Source: Candidatus Tumulicola sp.
GTDB taxonomy: Bacteria; Vulcanimicrobiota; Vulcanimicrobiia; Vulcanimicrobiales; Vulcanimicrobiaceae
NCBI GenBank assembly: GCA_036490475.1
Contig: DASXDT010000006.1
Location: 558,001-622,000 of the forward strand
Direction: 5' to 3'
DNA length: 64,000 bases
A program made the translations under genes and the position numbers. Positions 16,833 to 24,710 of this stretch are shown piece after piece. The notes under the pieces were generated by a model, which worked only from the letters and a program-made list of their open reading frames with translations, had not been told where the DNA came from and made no database searches. The stretch's first letter is position 1. Each line of letters starts with the position of its first letter.

Positions 16833-18233
16833 ATGCAGCTCAAGCCCGACCCCACCTTTTATGCCTCCGCCAAAGACGCGATGCAAGCGCCGCCGGAGAA
16901 GCTCGCTTACGTCGCGCTCTTAAGCGCGAGCGGTAATCACGTTCCGGATGCGCTCGCAGTCGTCGACGCCGATCCGACTTCATCGACGTATGCGAGCGAA
17001 ATCGGCCGCGTCGAATTGCCGAATACCGGGGATGAGTTGCATCACTTCGGTTGGAACGCGTGCAGCGCCGCGCTGTGTCCGTTCGCACCGCGCGCGCATG
17101 TCGAGCGCCGCTATCTGATCGTTCCGGGATTGCGTTCGTCGCGCATCTACATCATCGACACGAAGCCGGATCCGACGAAGCCGCGCATCGTTCGGACCAT
17201 CGAAGCGCAAGACATTCTCGAAAAGACCGGCTACACGCGGCCGCACACCGTGCATTGCGGGCCGGACGCGATTTATGTCAGCGCTTTAGGAAATGCCGAC
17301 GGCGAAGGTCCTGGCGGAGTGTTCATGCTGGACTGCGACACGTTCGATATTATCGGAAAGTGGGAAGCCGATCGCGGTCCGCAGTACCTCGCGTACGATT
17401 TCTGGTGGCATCTTACGCACGATGCGATGGTAACGAGTGAGTGGGGCACGCCGAATATGATCGAAGGCGGCCTGAATCCCGAGTTGTTGCTCGCGGGCAA
17501 GTACGGGCATCAACTCCATTTTTGGGATCTGCGCAAGCGAAAGCACGTGCAGTCGATCGACCTCGGAGCCGAGCAACAAATGGTGCTCGAGTTACGTCCT
17601 TCACACGATCCGGCGAAGACGTACGGTTTCGTCGGCGTCGTCGTTTCGTTAAAAGATTTGTCGGCATCGATTTGGTTGTGGTATCGCGATAACGACAAGG
17701 ACACATGGGCAATCAAGAAGGTGATCGAAATCCCGGCCGAGCCGGCCGATCCCGCACAGCTACCCGACATGCTCAAAGGCTTTTCGGCCGTACCTCCGCT
17801 CTTGACCGACATCGGGCTCTCGCTGGATGATCAATACTTGTACGCGTCTTGCTGGGGCACCGGCGAGCTACGTCAATACGACGTGAGCGACCCGTTCAAC
17901 CCGAAACTCGTTGGTTCGGTCCATATCGGTGGCATCGCTCGTCGCGCTCCGCATCCGCGTAACCCTGAAAAGCCGCTGCTCGGGGGACCGCAGATGGTCG
18001 AGATCAGCCGCGACGGTAGGCGCGTCTACTTCACGAACTCGCTGTATCGCAGCTGGGACGATCAATTCTATCCCGAGGGCGTCGACAGCTGGATGGCCGG
18101 CTTGGACATCGCAGAAGACGGCACTATGCGCTTCGACGAGAACTTCTATCTCGAATTCGATAACAATCACCGCGCGCATCAAGTGCGACTGCAAGGTGGC
18201 GACGCGTCGTCGGATTCATACTGCTTTTCTTGA
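16833..18233 (+). CDS. selenium-binding protein SBP56 / methanethiol oxidase family
   Basis: A 466-residue cytosolic-type protein (no signal peptide) that is recognisably SBP56: ELHHFGWNACSAALCP, YLIVPGLRSSRIYIIDTKPDP, RPHTVHCGPDAIYVSALG, VTSEWGTPNMIEGG, HFWDLRKRKHVQSIDLG, DDQYLYASCWGTGELRQYDV, GGPQMVEISRDGRRVYFTNS and LYRSWDDQFYPEG. Bacterial members oxidise methanethiol to formaldehyde, sulfide and hydrogen peroxide with copper. The His-rich and Cys-bearing motifs are conserved here. The ATG follows a GGGGGAAG Shine-Dalgarno. Many characterised bacterial versions have a Sec signal, and this one does not, so its location may differ. Confidence 0.92.
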   Translation: MQLKPDPTFYASAKDAMQAPPEKLAYVALLSASGNHVPDALAVVDADPTSSTYASEIGRVELPNTGDELHHFGWNACSAALCPFAPRAHVERRYLIVPGLRSSRIYIIDTKPDPTKPRIVRTIEAQDILEKTGYTRPHTVHCGPDAIYVSALGNADGEGPGGVFMLDCDTFDIIGKWEADRGPQYLAYDFWWHLTHDAMVTSEWGTPNMIEGGLNPELLLAGKYGHQLHFWDLRKRKHVQSIDLGAEQQMVLELRPSHDPAKTYGFVGVVVSLKDLSASIWLWYRDNDKDTWAIKKVIEIPAEPADPAQLPDMLKGFSAVPPLLTDIGLSLDDQYLYASCWGTGELRQYDVSDPFNPKLVGSVHIGGIARRAPHPRNPEKPLLGGPQMVEISRDGRRVYFTNSLYRSWDDQFYPEGVDSWMAGLDIAEDGTMRFDENFYLEFDNNHRAHQVRLQGGDASSDSYCFS

Positions 18234-18239
18234 TGAGAA

Positions 18240-19433
18240 CTAATGTGATTGAGGAAAAGTACCCGGTGCCAGTGCATCGGCTAACGCGCGAAAGACGGCG
18301 GTAGCGCCTAAACCCGCATTGCCTTTATCGTCGTACGCGCCCGAACCGTTCGTCGCTTCGACCGCAATCGTCAGCTTGCTGCTCGGGAGGTAACCGACGG
18401 CACCCGACGCGCCCGCAAAGCCGAGCGTCTGCGCGATCCAAGCGCCGGATCGAATGACACCCAGGCCATAGCTAAACGTTTCGTCGTTCGCTCGACACGC
18501 CGGACACCCGCTCTGTGCGTGGCCGAAGCCAATCAAGCTCGGCGCGAGTTGCGCCGCCGACGACTCCTTTGACAACAGCTTTCCATTCGAAACGGCTTCG
18601 ATCGAAAGCGCCAAATCGTGGATGTCGGTCGTTTCAACTGCGCCATCTATGGTCGTCCACGATGGATTCCAGAATGTCGCCTCTTCATAGAACGGCGTTC
18701 CCGGCGCGATGCCGAGCGTTTCGCGACGCTCGGAGCTGAACGTATGTAAAACCGGCGAGGGGATCGATGCGCCGGCGTTCGTCTGCGTTTGCGTCAATCC
18801 GATCGGGTGCAAGACATTGTCTCGAATTGCATCGGCGAGCGGCACGCCCGCGATCTTTTCAAGCACCCGTCCTAAGATCACGTAGTTCGTGTGCGAGTAG
18901 CCCCAGTTCGTGCCCGGCGCGAACTGCAGCGGCTTCGAAACACCGATGTGGATGAGTTCGTCCGACGTCCACTTGCGAAACGGATCGCGATACGTGCCGT
19001 CGATCGTTTCGGGCTGATACACATAGTCGGCGTATCCCGACGTCATCTGCGCCAGATTCCGAAGCGTTATCCGGTTCGCATCTGGAAGATTCGGAAAGTA
19101 CTTCGAGAGTTTTGTATCGAGCGAAACTTTCTTTTGGTCGACGTACTCGAGCAACAGCGTCGCCATAAAGCTGAACGCGATCGCTCCGTTGCGGAAATGC
19201 ATGTCCGTAGTAGCCGGCACTCCCGTCATCGATTCGCCGAACGCGCCGTTATAGATCGTTTTACCGTTCGACCGCACCTGTACGATGAGCGCTCGAAGGT
19301 GATTGGCCGCCATAGATGCCCGGGCGACGTTTCGAACCGTCGTCGCCACAGGCACATCGGCTCGCGCACTTGCAAGACAAGATGTGGCGGCCGCGGTGGC
19401 AAGCACCCCACCCAGCAAGAAACGCAAACGCAT
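18240..19433 (-). CDS. beta-lactamase/DD-peptidase-fold protein lacking catalytic residues
   Basis: A 397-residue secreted protein (signal peptide MRLRFLLGGVLATAAATSC) with the overall plan of class C beta-lactamase-type serine hydrolases: LDTKLSKYFPNLPDANRITL, LAQMTSGYADY, FAPGTNWGYSHTNYVILG. All three active-site motifs are altered. In the expected SxxK box, in the context FRNG....SFMAT, the residues are A84-I-A-F87, with neither Ser nor Lys. The YxN motif reads Y179-S-H. The H/K-T/S-G triad near the C-terminus reads FAG. The fold is probably kept for binding and not for hydrolysis. It lies 26 nt downstream of the glutathione peroxidase gene in the sigma-factor cluster. Confidence 0.8.
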   Translation of the reverse strand: MRLRFLLGGVLATAAATSCLASARADVPVATTVRNVARASMAANHLRALIVQVRSNGKTIYNGAFGESMTGVPATTDMHFRNGAIAFSFMATLLLEYVDQKKVSLDTKLSKYFPNLPDANRITLRNLAQMTSGYADYVYQPETIDGTYRDPFRKWTSDELIHIGVSKPLQFAPGTNWGYSHTNYVILGRVLEKIAGVPLADAIRDNVLHPIGLTQTQTNAGASIPSPVLHTFSSERRETLGIAPGTPFYEEATFWNPSWTTIDGAVETTDIHDLALSIEAVSNGKLLSKESSAAQLAPSLIGFGHAQSGCPACRANDETFSYGLGVIRSGAWIAQTLGFAGASGAVGYLPSSKLTIAVEATNGSGAYDDKGNAGLGATAVFRALADALAPGTFPQSH

Positions 19434-19459
19434 CGGAATCGATCGATGCCGCCGGTTTG

Positions 19460-20011
19460 TTACGCGCCCTTGCGTGAAAGTTCGCGTTCGATCGACTCGC
19501 GAAGACGGTTGTCATCCGGCTTGACATCGGGTGAGAAGCGATCGACGACGGTGCCGTCGCGACCGATCAGAAACTTCTCGAAGTTCCACAGTACTTCGGG
19601 CGCCGGATTCGGAGTAACGCCAAACTTGACCAGACCTTCGCGAAACTTTTCGGTGTCGGGCACCTCCGGACGTTGCTCGATCATTTCGGCGTACAGCGGG
19701 TGCTTGTTCTCACCCACAACCGCGATCTTCGAAAACATCGGGAAATCGATCGCGTAGTTGGTCGAACAGAAGTCCGCGATCTCGGGCTCGCTGAGAGGCT
19801 CTTGGCCGGCGAAGTCGTTCGACGGAAAACCCAATACCTCGAGGCCTTTATCGCGATACGTCTTGCTGAGCGCCTCGAGCCCTTCGTATTGTGGCGTCAG
19901 GCCGCATTTCGAGGCCGTGTTTACGACGAGCAACACCTTGCCGGCATACTCGCCCAATGTTGTGTCGCGCCCGTCGATGGTCGTAATCGGTATTTGTTGT
20001 AAATCGTTCAT
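19460..20011 (-). CDS. glutathione peroxidase family (thioredoxin-dependent type likely)
   Basis: A 183-residue peroxidase reducing hydrogen and lipid peroxides. Signature blocks are VVNTASKCGLTPQY (peroxidatic Cys36, not selenocysteine), LGFPSNDFAGQEP with the tetrad Gln, and WNFEKFLIGRDG with Trp and Asn. A second cysteine in IADFCSTNYAIDFPMF fits the resolving Cys of thioredoxin-dependent GPx proteins. The ATG at 20011 gives the normal N-terminus. It sits downstream of a sigma/anti-sigma pair on the same strand with a 54-nt gap, which suggests peroxide-stress regulation by inference only. Confidence 0.93.
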   Translation of the reverse strand: MNDLQQIPITTIDGRDTTLGEYAGKVLLVVNTASKCGLTPQYEGLEALSKTYRDKGLEVLGFPSNDFAGQEPLSEPEIADFCSTNYAIDFPMFSKIAVVGENKHPLYAEMIEQRPEVPDTEKFREGLVKFGVTPNPAPEVLWNFEKFLIGRDGTVVDRFSPDVKPDDNRLRESIERELSRKGA

Positions 20012-20065
20012 AACACGTACCGCCTTCGGCGGGCGTGCCCCACTGCCTTCGACCACCGAGCTCAG

Positions 20066-20824
20066 CTACGGTGCCACATACATTTTCTGGACAGAATGGC
20101 GCAGAGGAGGCCACACCCCAACAATGGGAGTGCCGCGCATCGACGAACGAATCGCGTTGATTTCGGATTTAGTGATCCCATCGCCGGTGATCGCCGTCAT
20201 CACTTGATCTCCGTTTCGCCATGCGAACTTATCGTGGACGATGTAGACGTGGCGGCCGTTACGTTCGTCTCCTTCCTCGACGATATACTTCGACGGCGGC
20301 CCTCCGTGCGGATCGAAAGCGGCTGCCATCAGCTGAAACGAAGCGCCACGCCGCCGGCGATACGTGAACCAGACGTTGGCAGTTCCAACGCTCCACGCGC
20401 GCGCAGATAAGGAGTAATCGGCGCCGGGCATGGTCGCAATAGTTTCCAACGTTACATCTTTTGGAAGCCCGACCGGTGCGACGATGGTGAATTTCACCAT
20501 CGACTGTGCCTTCGCGAGCGTGCCGGTTTGCGAGCGCAACGCTGCAACGAGCGAAGCAGACGGCGGAGGAGGCGGACTCCAGCGCAGCACCGTCTCGACG
20601 ATCCGCGATTCGAGGCGCTGGACGAAAGCGGGAGCAACGATGGGAAGTACCGCGAGCGCAATCGCCGTTGCTGCCGCAACGGTTACATAGAAACTGGTAC
20701 GCGTTATGGGTTCGCGCGCAGGTCGTCCCATTCGGTACCGAATGGTTGCTAGAGAAACCGGGGGTACTTCGATATCCCGCACCATGCAGTGCAGGCCTTT
20801 GGAAATTCGAGCGTCACCGTACAT
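20066..20824 (-). CDS. single-pass membrane protein, probable anti-sigma factor
   Basis: The ATG at 20824 follows a GAGGGAG Shine-Dalgarno and lies inside the last codons of the upstream ECF sigma gene (overlap of 11 nt). That tight coupling is the main reason to call it an anti-sigma factor. The protein of about 252 residues has a short cytosolic N-terminus of about 40 residues, one transmembrane helix (SFYVTVAAATAIALAVLPIVA), a proline run (PPPPPSAS) and an extracytoplasmic domain with strands such as YSLSARAWSVGTANVWFTYRR. No zinc-binding HxxxCxxC motif is present, so it is not a ZAS-type anti-sigma factor. I cannot name the family. Confidence 0.65.
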   Translation of the reverse strand: MYGDARISKGLHCMVRDIEVPPVSLATIRYRMGRPAREPITRTSFYVTVAAATAIALAVLPIVAPAFVQRLESRIVETVLRWSPPPPPSASLVAALRSQTGTLAKAQSMVKFTIVAPVGLPKDVTLETIATMPGADYSLSARAWSVGTANVWFTYRRRRGASFQLMAAAFDPHGGPPSKYIVEEGDERNGRHVYIVHDKFAWRNGDQVMTAITGDGITKSEINAIRSSMRGTPIVGVWPPLRHSVQKMYVAP

Positions 20825-21359
20825 CGAGAAGAACTCCCTCGGTCGGCTGCGCCGCATCGGCGACGGCAAGTGCTTTTCGCAACGCCGCACGAGCGCGCAT
20901 CAAGTGAAAACGAACGGTCACGGGCGCGATCCCGAGCGCGGCCCCGATCTCTCCGCTATTCAAACCACCGTAGTAGTGCAAGAGTATCGTTGCGCGTTGG
21001 CGTGGCTCTAGGGTTCCGAGTGCCTCGTTGAGATCGAAGGCATCACCACTGTCGATGTGTGTTTTCACGCGGCGCACTTCATCGAGGCTTGCCGAGGCAG
21101 GCCGCGAGCGGACGGTGTCGAGCGCCCGGTTCGTTATAATCTTATAGCTCCAGGCGGTGAAAGCACCGGAATCTTTGAGGGAACTCAAGCGGCGCGCGAT
21201 GGTGGCGCAAGCTTCTTGCGCCGCGTCTTCGGCAAGGCCACGATCGCGCACGATTGCGAAGGCGACTCGATACGCGTCCGGCCAAAGCCGAACGATGAGC
21301 GCCTCGAGAGCCTCGCCTCCCAGCCGCGCCGCTTCCACGGCCTCACGTTCGATCAGCAT
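20814..21359 (-). CDS. ECF-type RNA polymerase sigma factor
   Basis: A 181-residue sigma-70 family protein with only regions 2 and 4. Region 2 (about residues 20-85) contains AYRVAFAIVRDRGLAEDAAQEA and AFTAWSYKIITNRALDTVR. Region 4 (about 110-165) contains LEPRQRATILLHYYGGLNSGEIGAALGIAPVTVRFHLMRARAALR, the -35-binding helix-turn-helix. The acidic first residues and the linker are ordinary. It is the first gene of a minus-strand run sigma, membrane protein, glutathione peroxidase, inactive serine hydrolase. No target promoter motif could be established from this window. Confidence 0.93.
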   Translation of the reverse strand: MLIEREAVEAARLGGEALEALIVRLWPDAYRVAFAIVRDRGLAEDAAQEACATIARRLSSLKDSGAFTAWSYKIITNRALDTVRSRPASASLDEVRRVKTHIDSGDAFDLNEALGTLEPRQRATILLHYYGGLNSGEIGAALGIAPVTVRFHLMRARAALRKALAVADAAQPTEGVLLDVR

Positions 21360-21415
21360 AGCAATACAGACGCGGCGCGAGGCTCAAGTGTTAGTGGCGA
21401 TGCGACCGTTGCGGC

Positions 21416-22378
21416 CTATTTGGGCGGAGGCCAGAACGCGACGCCGTCCGGCCAGGCGTACTTACTCCATTGATCGGACTGAACCGTTCCTATCATTTTG
21501 ACCTTAGGATACGAGAATATCTCGACGTCGAAGTTCTCGAAATTCGAAACGAACAGCAACGATCTGTCGGTGTTAAATGCCAAGCGATAGGGGATGCCCG
21601 GAACGTTGAAAGAGCCGCGTGCTTTGCCCGTTTGTGAGAAAATGTTGATTACGCCACCACCGGCCGCCAAGAGATTTCCCTTCCCGTCCTCGGCGATTCC
21701 CCAGGGCGAACCGTACGTAACGCCGAGATCGATTGCGGGCGGTTTGCCATGCACGAAACCTGCGATATGGCCTTTGTTATCGTTGGTGCTATACGTGGCG
21801 AACACGTCTTGATTGTTGGGGTCGCGAACGATACCGAGCGCCTGAAATGAATTAGGAATAACCGTCGTTCGCAACGGAATGTCTTTCGTGCGTCCATACG
21901 CAGAAACCGAACCCGGTCCGAAATATCCGTCCGGACCGAAGTTTGCTGCGAACAGTTTGCCGTTCGCAGACGGTGCGACGTCGGCGATGTTGTAACCGGG
22001 AACAATCAACCGGCTTGGGCTCGCGGCGCCCGGTGCATATACCGCGATGTCCCCGACACCGGGACCCTCCGTTCCGAGACCCTGGTCGGCAACGTATAAA
22101 TTGCCGGCCGCATCGGTGTGTAGGCCTTCGGGACCGTTGGAATCTTCAATCTGCCGTTGCAGTTCGTACTGTCCTTTGACCAAAACGAAGACGTCGATTC
22201 TCCCGATGTTCGAATTGCCGACGAACAGCAGCGATTTGGCCTTCGGCTGCGCGCCAACGGCCGAGATCGCGGCCGGCGCCGTTGGAACGGTTCTATTTCC
22301 GCCGGCGCATCCGCAACTCACCATAGTAAGAGCAAAAGCGCCGATTCTACTAGCGACACGGTTAGGGCGATGGTTCAT
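21416..22378 (-). CDS. NHL/beta-propeller secreted lipoprotein
   Basis: The ATG at 22378 follows an AGGAG Shine-Dalgarno and is preferred to the TTG two codons earlier. The 320-residue chain has a lipoprotein-like signal (MNHRPNRVASRIGAFALTMV, with cysteines in SCGC). Propeller blades include LLFVGNSNIGRIDVFVL, TDAAGNLYVADQGLG, SANGKLFAANFGPDGYFG, AEDGKGNLLAAGGGVINIF and LLFVSNFENFDVEIFSY. It is the third full-length member of this family in the window. It is encoded upstream of the sigma factor on the same strand with a 56-nt gap, and divergently from the small secreted proteins at 22522. Confidence 0.8.
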   Translation of the reverse strand: MNHRPNRVASRIGAFALTMVSCGCAGGNRTVPTAPAAISAVGAQPKAKSLLFVGNSNIGRIDVFVLVKGQYELQRQIEDSNGPEGLHTDAAGNLYVADQGLGTEGPGVGDIAVYAPGAASPSRLIVPGYNIADVAPSANGKLFAANFGPDGYFGPGSVSAYGRTKDIPLRTTVIPNSFQALGIVRDPNNQDVFATYSTNDNKGHIAGFVHGKPPAIDLGVTYGSPWGIAEDGKGNLLAAGGGVINIFSQTGKARGSFNVPGIPYRLAFNTDRSLLFVSNFENFDVEIFSYPKVKMIGTVQSDQWSKYAWPDGVAFWPPPK

Positions 22379-22521
22379 GAGCAATGCTCCTCATTAAGCG
22401 CCTGGTCGATCGCACTCGCGGGCGATAATAGTACCCTCGTGAAGCAGCACAAGCAAGCCTATGGATCCGCGATACGACAGACAGTGGAGGGCAGCGCTTG
22501 CTTGGACGCAAAAGGCGAGAT

Positions 22522-22869
22522 ATGCGTGTATTTGCCATTCTCGCGCTCGCGTTGGTTTGCGCGGCGCCGGCCGCCGCCGCGATCCTCAATCAATCGGACG
22601 CGGTCGCCCTTTCCGAAGTGGTGCAAGAGCGTCTGAACGCGACGGATATTAACGTGAGTATGGTCGCGGAACTGCCGTACGCGATAGCACATTGGCCCGC
22701 CGGCAATGGCTACGGTGGAGGCCAAGCCCTAACCAAAAAGATTGACGGAAACTGGACCATCGTCAAGATGACCAACGCGTCGTTCGATGCATCGAAACTA
22801 GAAAAGCTCGGCGTTCCGGTCGCCAAAGCGAAAGCATTGGCAGCCGATCTGAAAGTAGCCGGACAATGA
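22522..22869 (+). CDS. small secreted protein of unknown function
   Basis: A 115-residue protein from the ATG at 22522 with a clear Sec signal peptide (MRVFAILALALVCAAPAAAA). The mature part of about 95 residues has no cysteine and contains SDAVALSEVVQERLNATD and a GNGYGGGQALTKK segment, and ends in a lysine/alanine-rich helix. I do not recognise the family. Its stop overlaps the next start (ATGA), so it is translated together with the NTF2-like secreted protein that follows. The longer frame from 22498 would push the signal peptide inward and is less likely. Confidence 0.6.
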   Translation: MRVFAILALALVCAAPAAAAILNQSDAVALSEVVQERLNATDINVSMVAELPYAIAHWPAGNGYGGGQALTKKIDGNWTIVKMTNASFDASKLEKLGVPVAKAKALAADLKVAGQ

Positions 22870-23336
22870 ACGTGCGCATCGTTACCTTCGGTCTTGTGCT
22901 GGCGCTCGCTCCGCTGAGTGCGCTGGCGCAGACGAAGGCGATTCCGCCGCAAGCGATCGTCAAACTCGCAAATGTGGTCGTTAACGTCGGCAACACGAAC
23001 GACGGTTCATCGCTATCCGGGATTTTTACGTCCGATGCGGTTGTCGTGGATGAAAATGCGCCGTTCGTCTGGCGCGGCGCGAACGCCGGCACGGAGTGGT
23101 GGAACGGTCTCACCGTGCTCATGAAACGCGCCCACATGGGTCATCTCCACGTTGGAGCGGTGCGGGTCGGCGAATACCGGCAATCACCGACCGACGCCTA
23201 TCTCGTCGATTCGATGGTCATAACCGGCACCCAAGCCGGCAAGCCATTTGCCGAATCGGGAACGATGACGTTCACCTTTCATAAAACCGGTGGACGGTGG
23301 CTGATCTCGACTGAAGTTTGGTCAACAAAACCGTAG
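22866..23336 (+). CDS. secreted SnoaL/NTF2-like protein
   Basis: A 156-residue protein with a signal peptide (MNVRIVTFGLVLALAPLSALA). The mature domain fits the cone-shaped NTF2/SnoaL fold: a helix with VVVNVGNTNDGSSLSGIFTSDAVVVDENAPFVWRG, a segment with EWWNGLTVLM, and final strands ESGTMTFTFHKTGGRWLISTEVWS. Such domains act in polyketide cyclisation, isomerisation or ligand binding. No catalytic residue can be picked here. It overlaps the upstream secreted-protein gene by 4 nt and the downstream DoxX gene by 19 nt, forming a compact three-gene unit. Confidence 0.6.
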   Translation: MNVRIVTFGLVLALAPLSALAQTKAIPPQAIVKLANVVVNVGNTNDGSSLSGIFTSDAVVVDENAPFVWRGANAGTEWWNGLTVLMKRAHMGHLHVGAVRVGEYRQSPTDAYLVDSMVITGTQAGKPFAESGTMTFTFHKTGGRWLISTEVWSTKP

Positions 23337-23689
23337 CGACGGTCCTACTCGGAGCGCTCTTTATTGCCGCGGGCGCAAACCACTTCGTGCACCCGGCACT
23401 CTATCAACATATCGTTCCACCATCATTTCCATCTCCGGCGCTGCTGGTCGTCATCAGCGGCGTTGCGGAGATTGCGGGTGGTATCGGCGTTCTCATCGCG
23501 CGGACGCGCAAGGCTGCGGGAATCGGGCTCGTTTTGCTGCTCCTTGCCGTTTTTCCGGCGAACGTGTACATGGCGCAGCACCCGGAGCTCTATCGTGACA
23601 TGGCTTCTGCGACGGCACTGTACATCCGGTTACCGTTGCAAGCCGTTCTCATCGCGTGGGTGTGGTGGGCGTGCTTCGGCCGCGTTTAG
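23318..23689 (+). CDS. DoxX-family membrane protein
   Basis: A 123-residue protein with four hydrophobic helices (TVATVLLGALFIAAG, LLVVISGVAEIAGGIGVLIA, AGIGLVLLLLAVFPAN, YIRLPLQAVLIAWVWWA) and the DoxX-like ANHFVHPALYQHIVP and PANVYMAQHPELY motifs. The family includes quinone-linked or redox-associated membrane proteins of mostly unknown role. The only usable start is TTG at 23318, inside the end of the previous gene. The 3' end overlaps the convergent WYL regulator gene by 41 bp. Confidence 0.75.
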   Translation: MVNKTVATVLLGALFIAAGANHFVHPALYQHIVPPSFPSPALLVVISGVAEIAGGIGVLIARTRKAAGIGLVLLLLAVFPANVYMAQHPELYRDMASATALYIRLPLQAVLIAWVWWACFGRV

Positions 23690-24656
23690 GAACGCGCTTC
23701 TTTTCGTAGAGTTCGGCGGTCGCTCGAGCTGTGCTCGCAATCCGTTCGCGCAGCTCTGCGGGAGCGAGCACCTCGACCGAATCGCCCAACGCCAACAGGT
23801 CGCGAGCCGCTCGTTCGATCGACTCGATGGGCACGGTCACGATTGAAGAATCGCCCTTTGACGGCTGGGCCGGACCCGGTCCGATGCGATGCAAAAGTGG
23901 CAACGCACCCGGCGTACAACGCACGGTTGCCTCGCCGCGGACGAGGCTTCGTTCGAAGCGCTGCGTCGACGACTCCCAATACGCTCGCAAATTAAAATCG
24001 TTGCTCGTCACGAACGTTGCGTCCAACGGCTGTACCGATGCGATTTCGCCGACCCGATATGTCCGCAGTTTGCCGTCACATCGAGCGACGAGGTACCAGG
24101 TCGCGTTTTTGAGCACGAGTCCGTGTGGCTCGACGTCGCGCTTCGCGCGTTTCCGCCAACTCTGGTACTCGATTCGCAACTTGCGCAAGTCCCAAACGGC
24201 GCGCGCGAGCGCCGGAAGATGGGCCGGCATTTCGGCGGGTGCGTACCATCGCGCGAGATCGACGTGCAAGCGTTCGTGCGTGCGCCGCGCGCTTTCCGCG
24301 GTAGCACGGGGCAACGAAGCCAGTAACTTTCGTTGAGCGCCGGCCGCGGCCGATCCGATTCCGAGCGCTTCGGCGATCGTCGTCCACCCAGCCAGTCCCA
24401 ACGCTTCGGATTCTGGAAGATCGAGACCGGTCAACCGCATTCGGTATCCATCGACGATTCGGATTCCGCCGCCATTGCCGGCTTCAGCGTAAATCGGAAC
24501 GCCCGCATCGTGCAGCCGCTCGACATCGCGATAGACGGTGCGCACGGAGACGCCCAGCTCGTCCGCGAGTTCGGGAGCGCTCGCGCGCCCGCGAATCTGG
24601 AGCAATAACAGCAGCGATATCTGACGACCGGCCGACAAACTCGACGATTTCGCCAC
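23649..24656 (-). CDS. YafY-type HTH/WYL-domain transcriptional regulator
   Basis: A 335-residue regulator starting at GTG. Residues 12-66 form a DeoR/HTH_11 domain (SLLLLLQIRGRASAPELADELGVSVRTVYRDVERL), then a short GIRIVDGYRMRLTGL wing. The central WYL-type domain starts near residue 155 (KLRIEYQSWRKRAKRDVEPHGLVLKNATWYLVARCDGKLRTYRVGEI). A C-terminal WCX-like domain follows. WYL domains sense ligands such as nucleotides. It is divergent from the DUF1579-like gene, and a perfect inverted repeat lies between them, so it probably represses both itself and that gene. Confidence 0.88.
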   Translation of the reverse strand: MAKSSSLSAGRQISLLLLLQIRGRASAPELADELGVSVRTVYRDVERLHDAGVPIYAEAGNGGGIRIVDGYRMRLTGLDLPESEALGLAGWTTIAEALGIGSAAAGAQRKLLASLPRATAESARRTHERLHVDLARWYAPAEMPAHLPALARAVWDLRKLRIEYQSWRKRAKRDVEPHGLVLKNATWYLVARCDGKLRTYRVGEIASVQPLDATFVTSNDFNLRAYWESSTQRFERSLVRGEATVRCTPGALPLLHRIGPGPAQPSKGDSSIVTVPIESIERAARDLLALGDSVEVLAPAELRERIASTARATAELYEKKRVPKRGRSTPTTPTR

Positions 24657-24670
24657 CCGTAAAAAAGAAC

Positions 24671-24689
24671 CCTGACATTACCTGTCAGG
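24671..24689. promoter_or_regulatory. probable operator of the WYL regulator
   Basis: CCTGACA-TTACC-TGTCAGG is a perfect 7-bp inverted repeat with a 5-nt spacer. It sits in the 54-bp gap between the divergent WYL regulator (start 24656) and the DUF1579-like gene (start 24711). Its position supports binding by the neighbouring regulator. I saw no second copy in the window. Confidence 0.65.
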
Positions 24690-24710
24690 TTTGGCTGCTA
24701 CACTCGAGAC

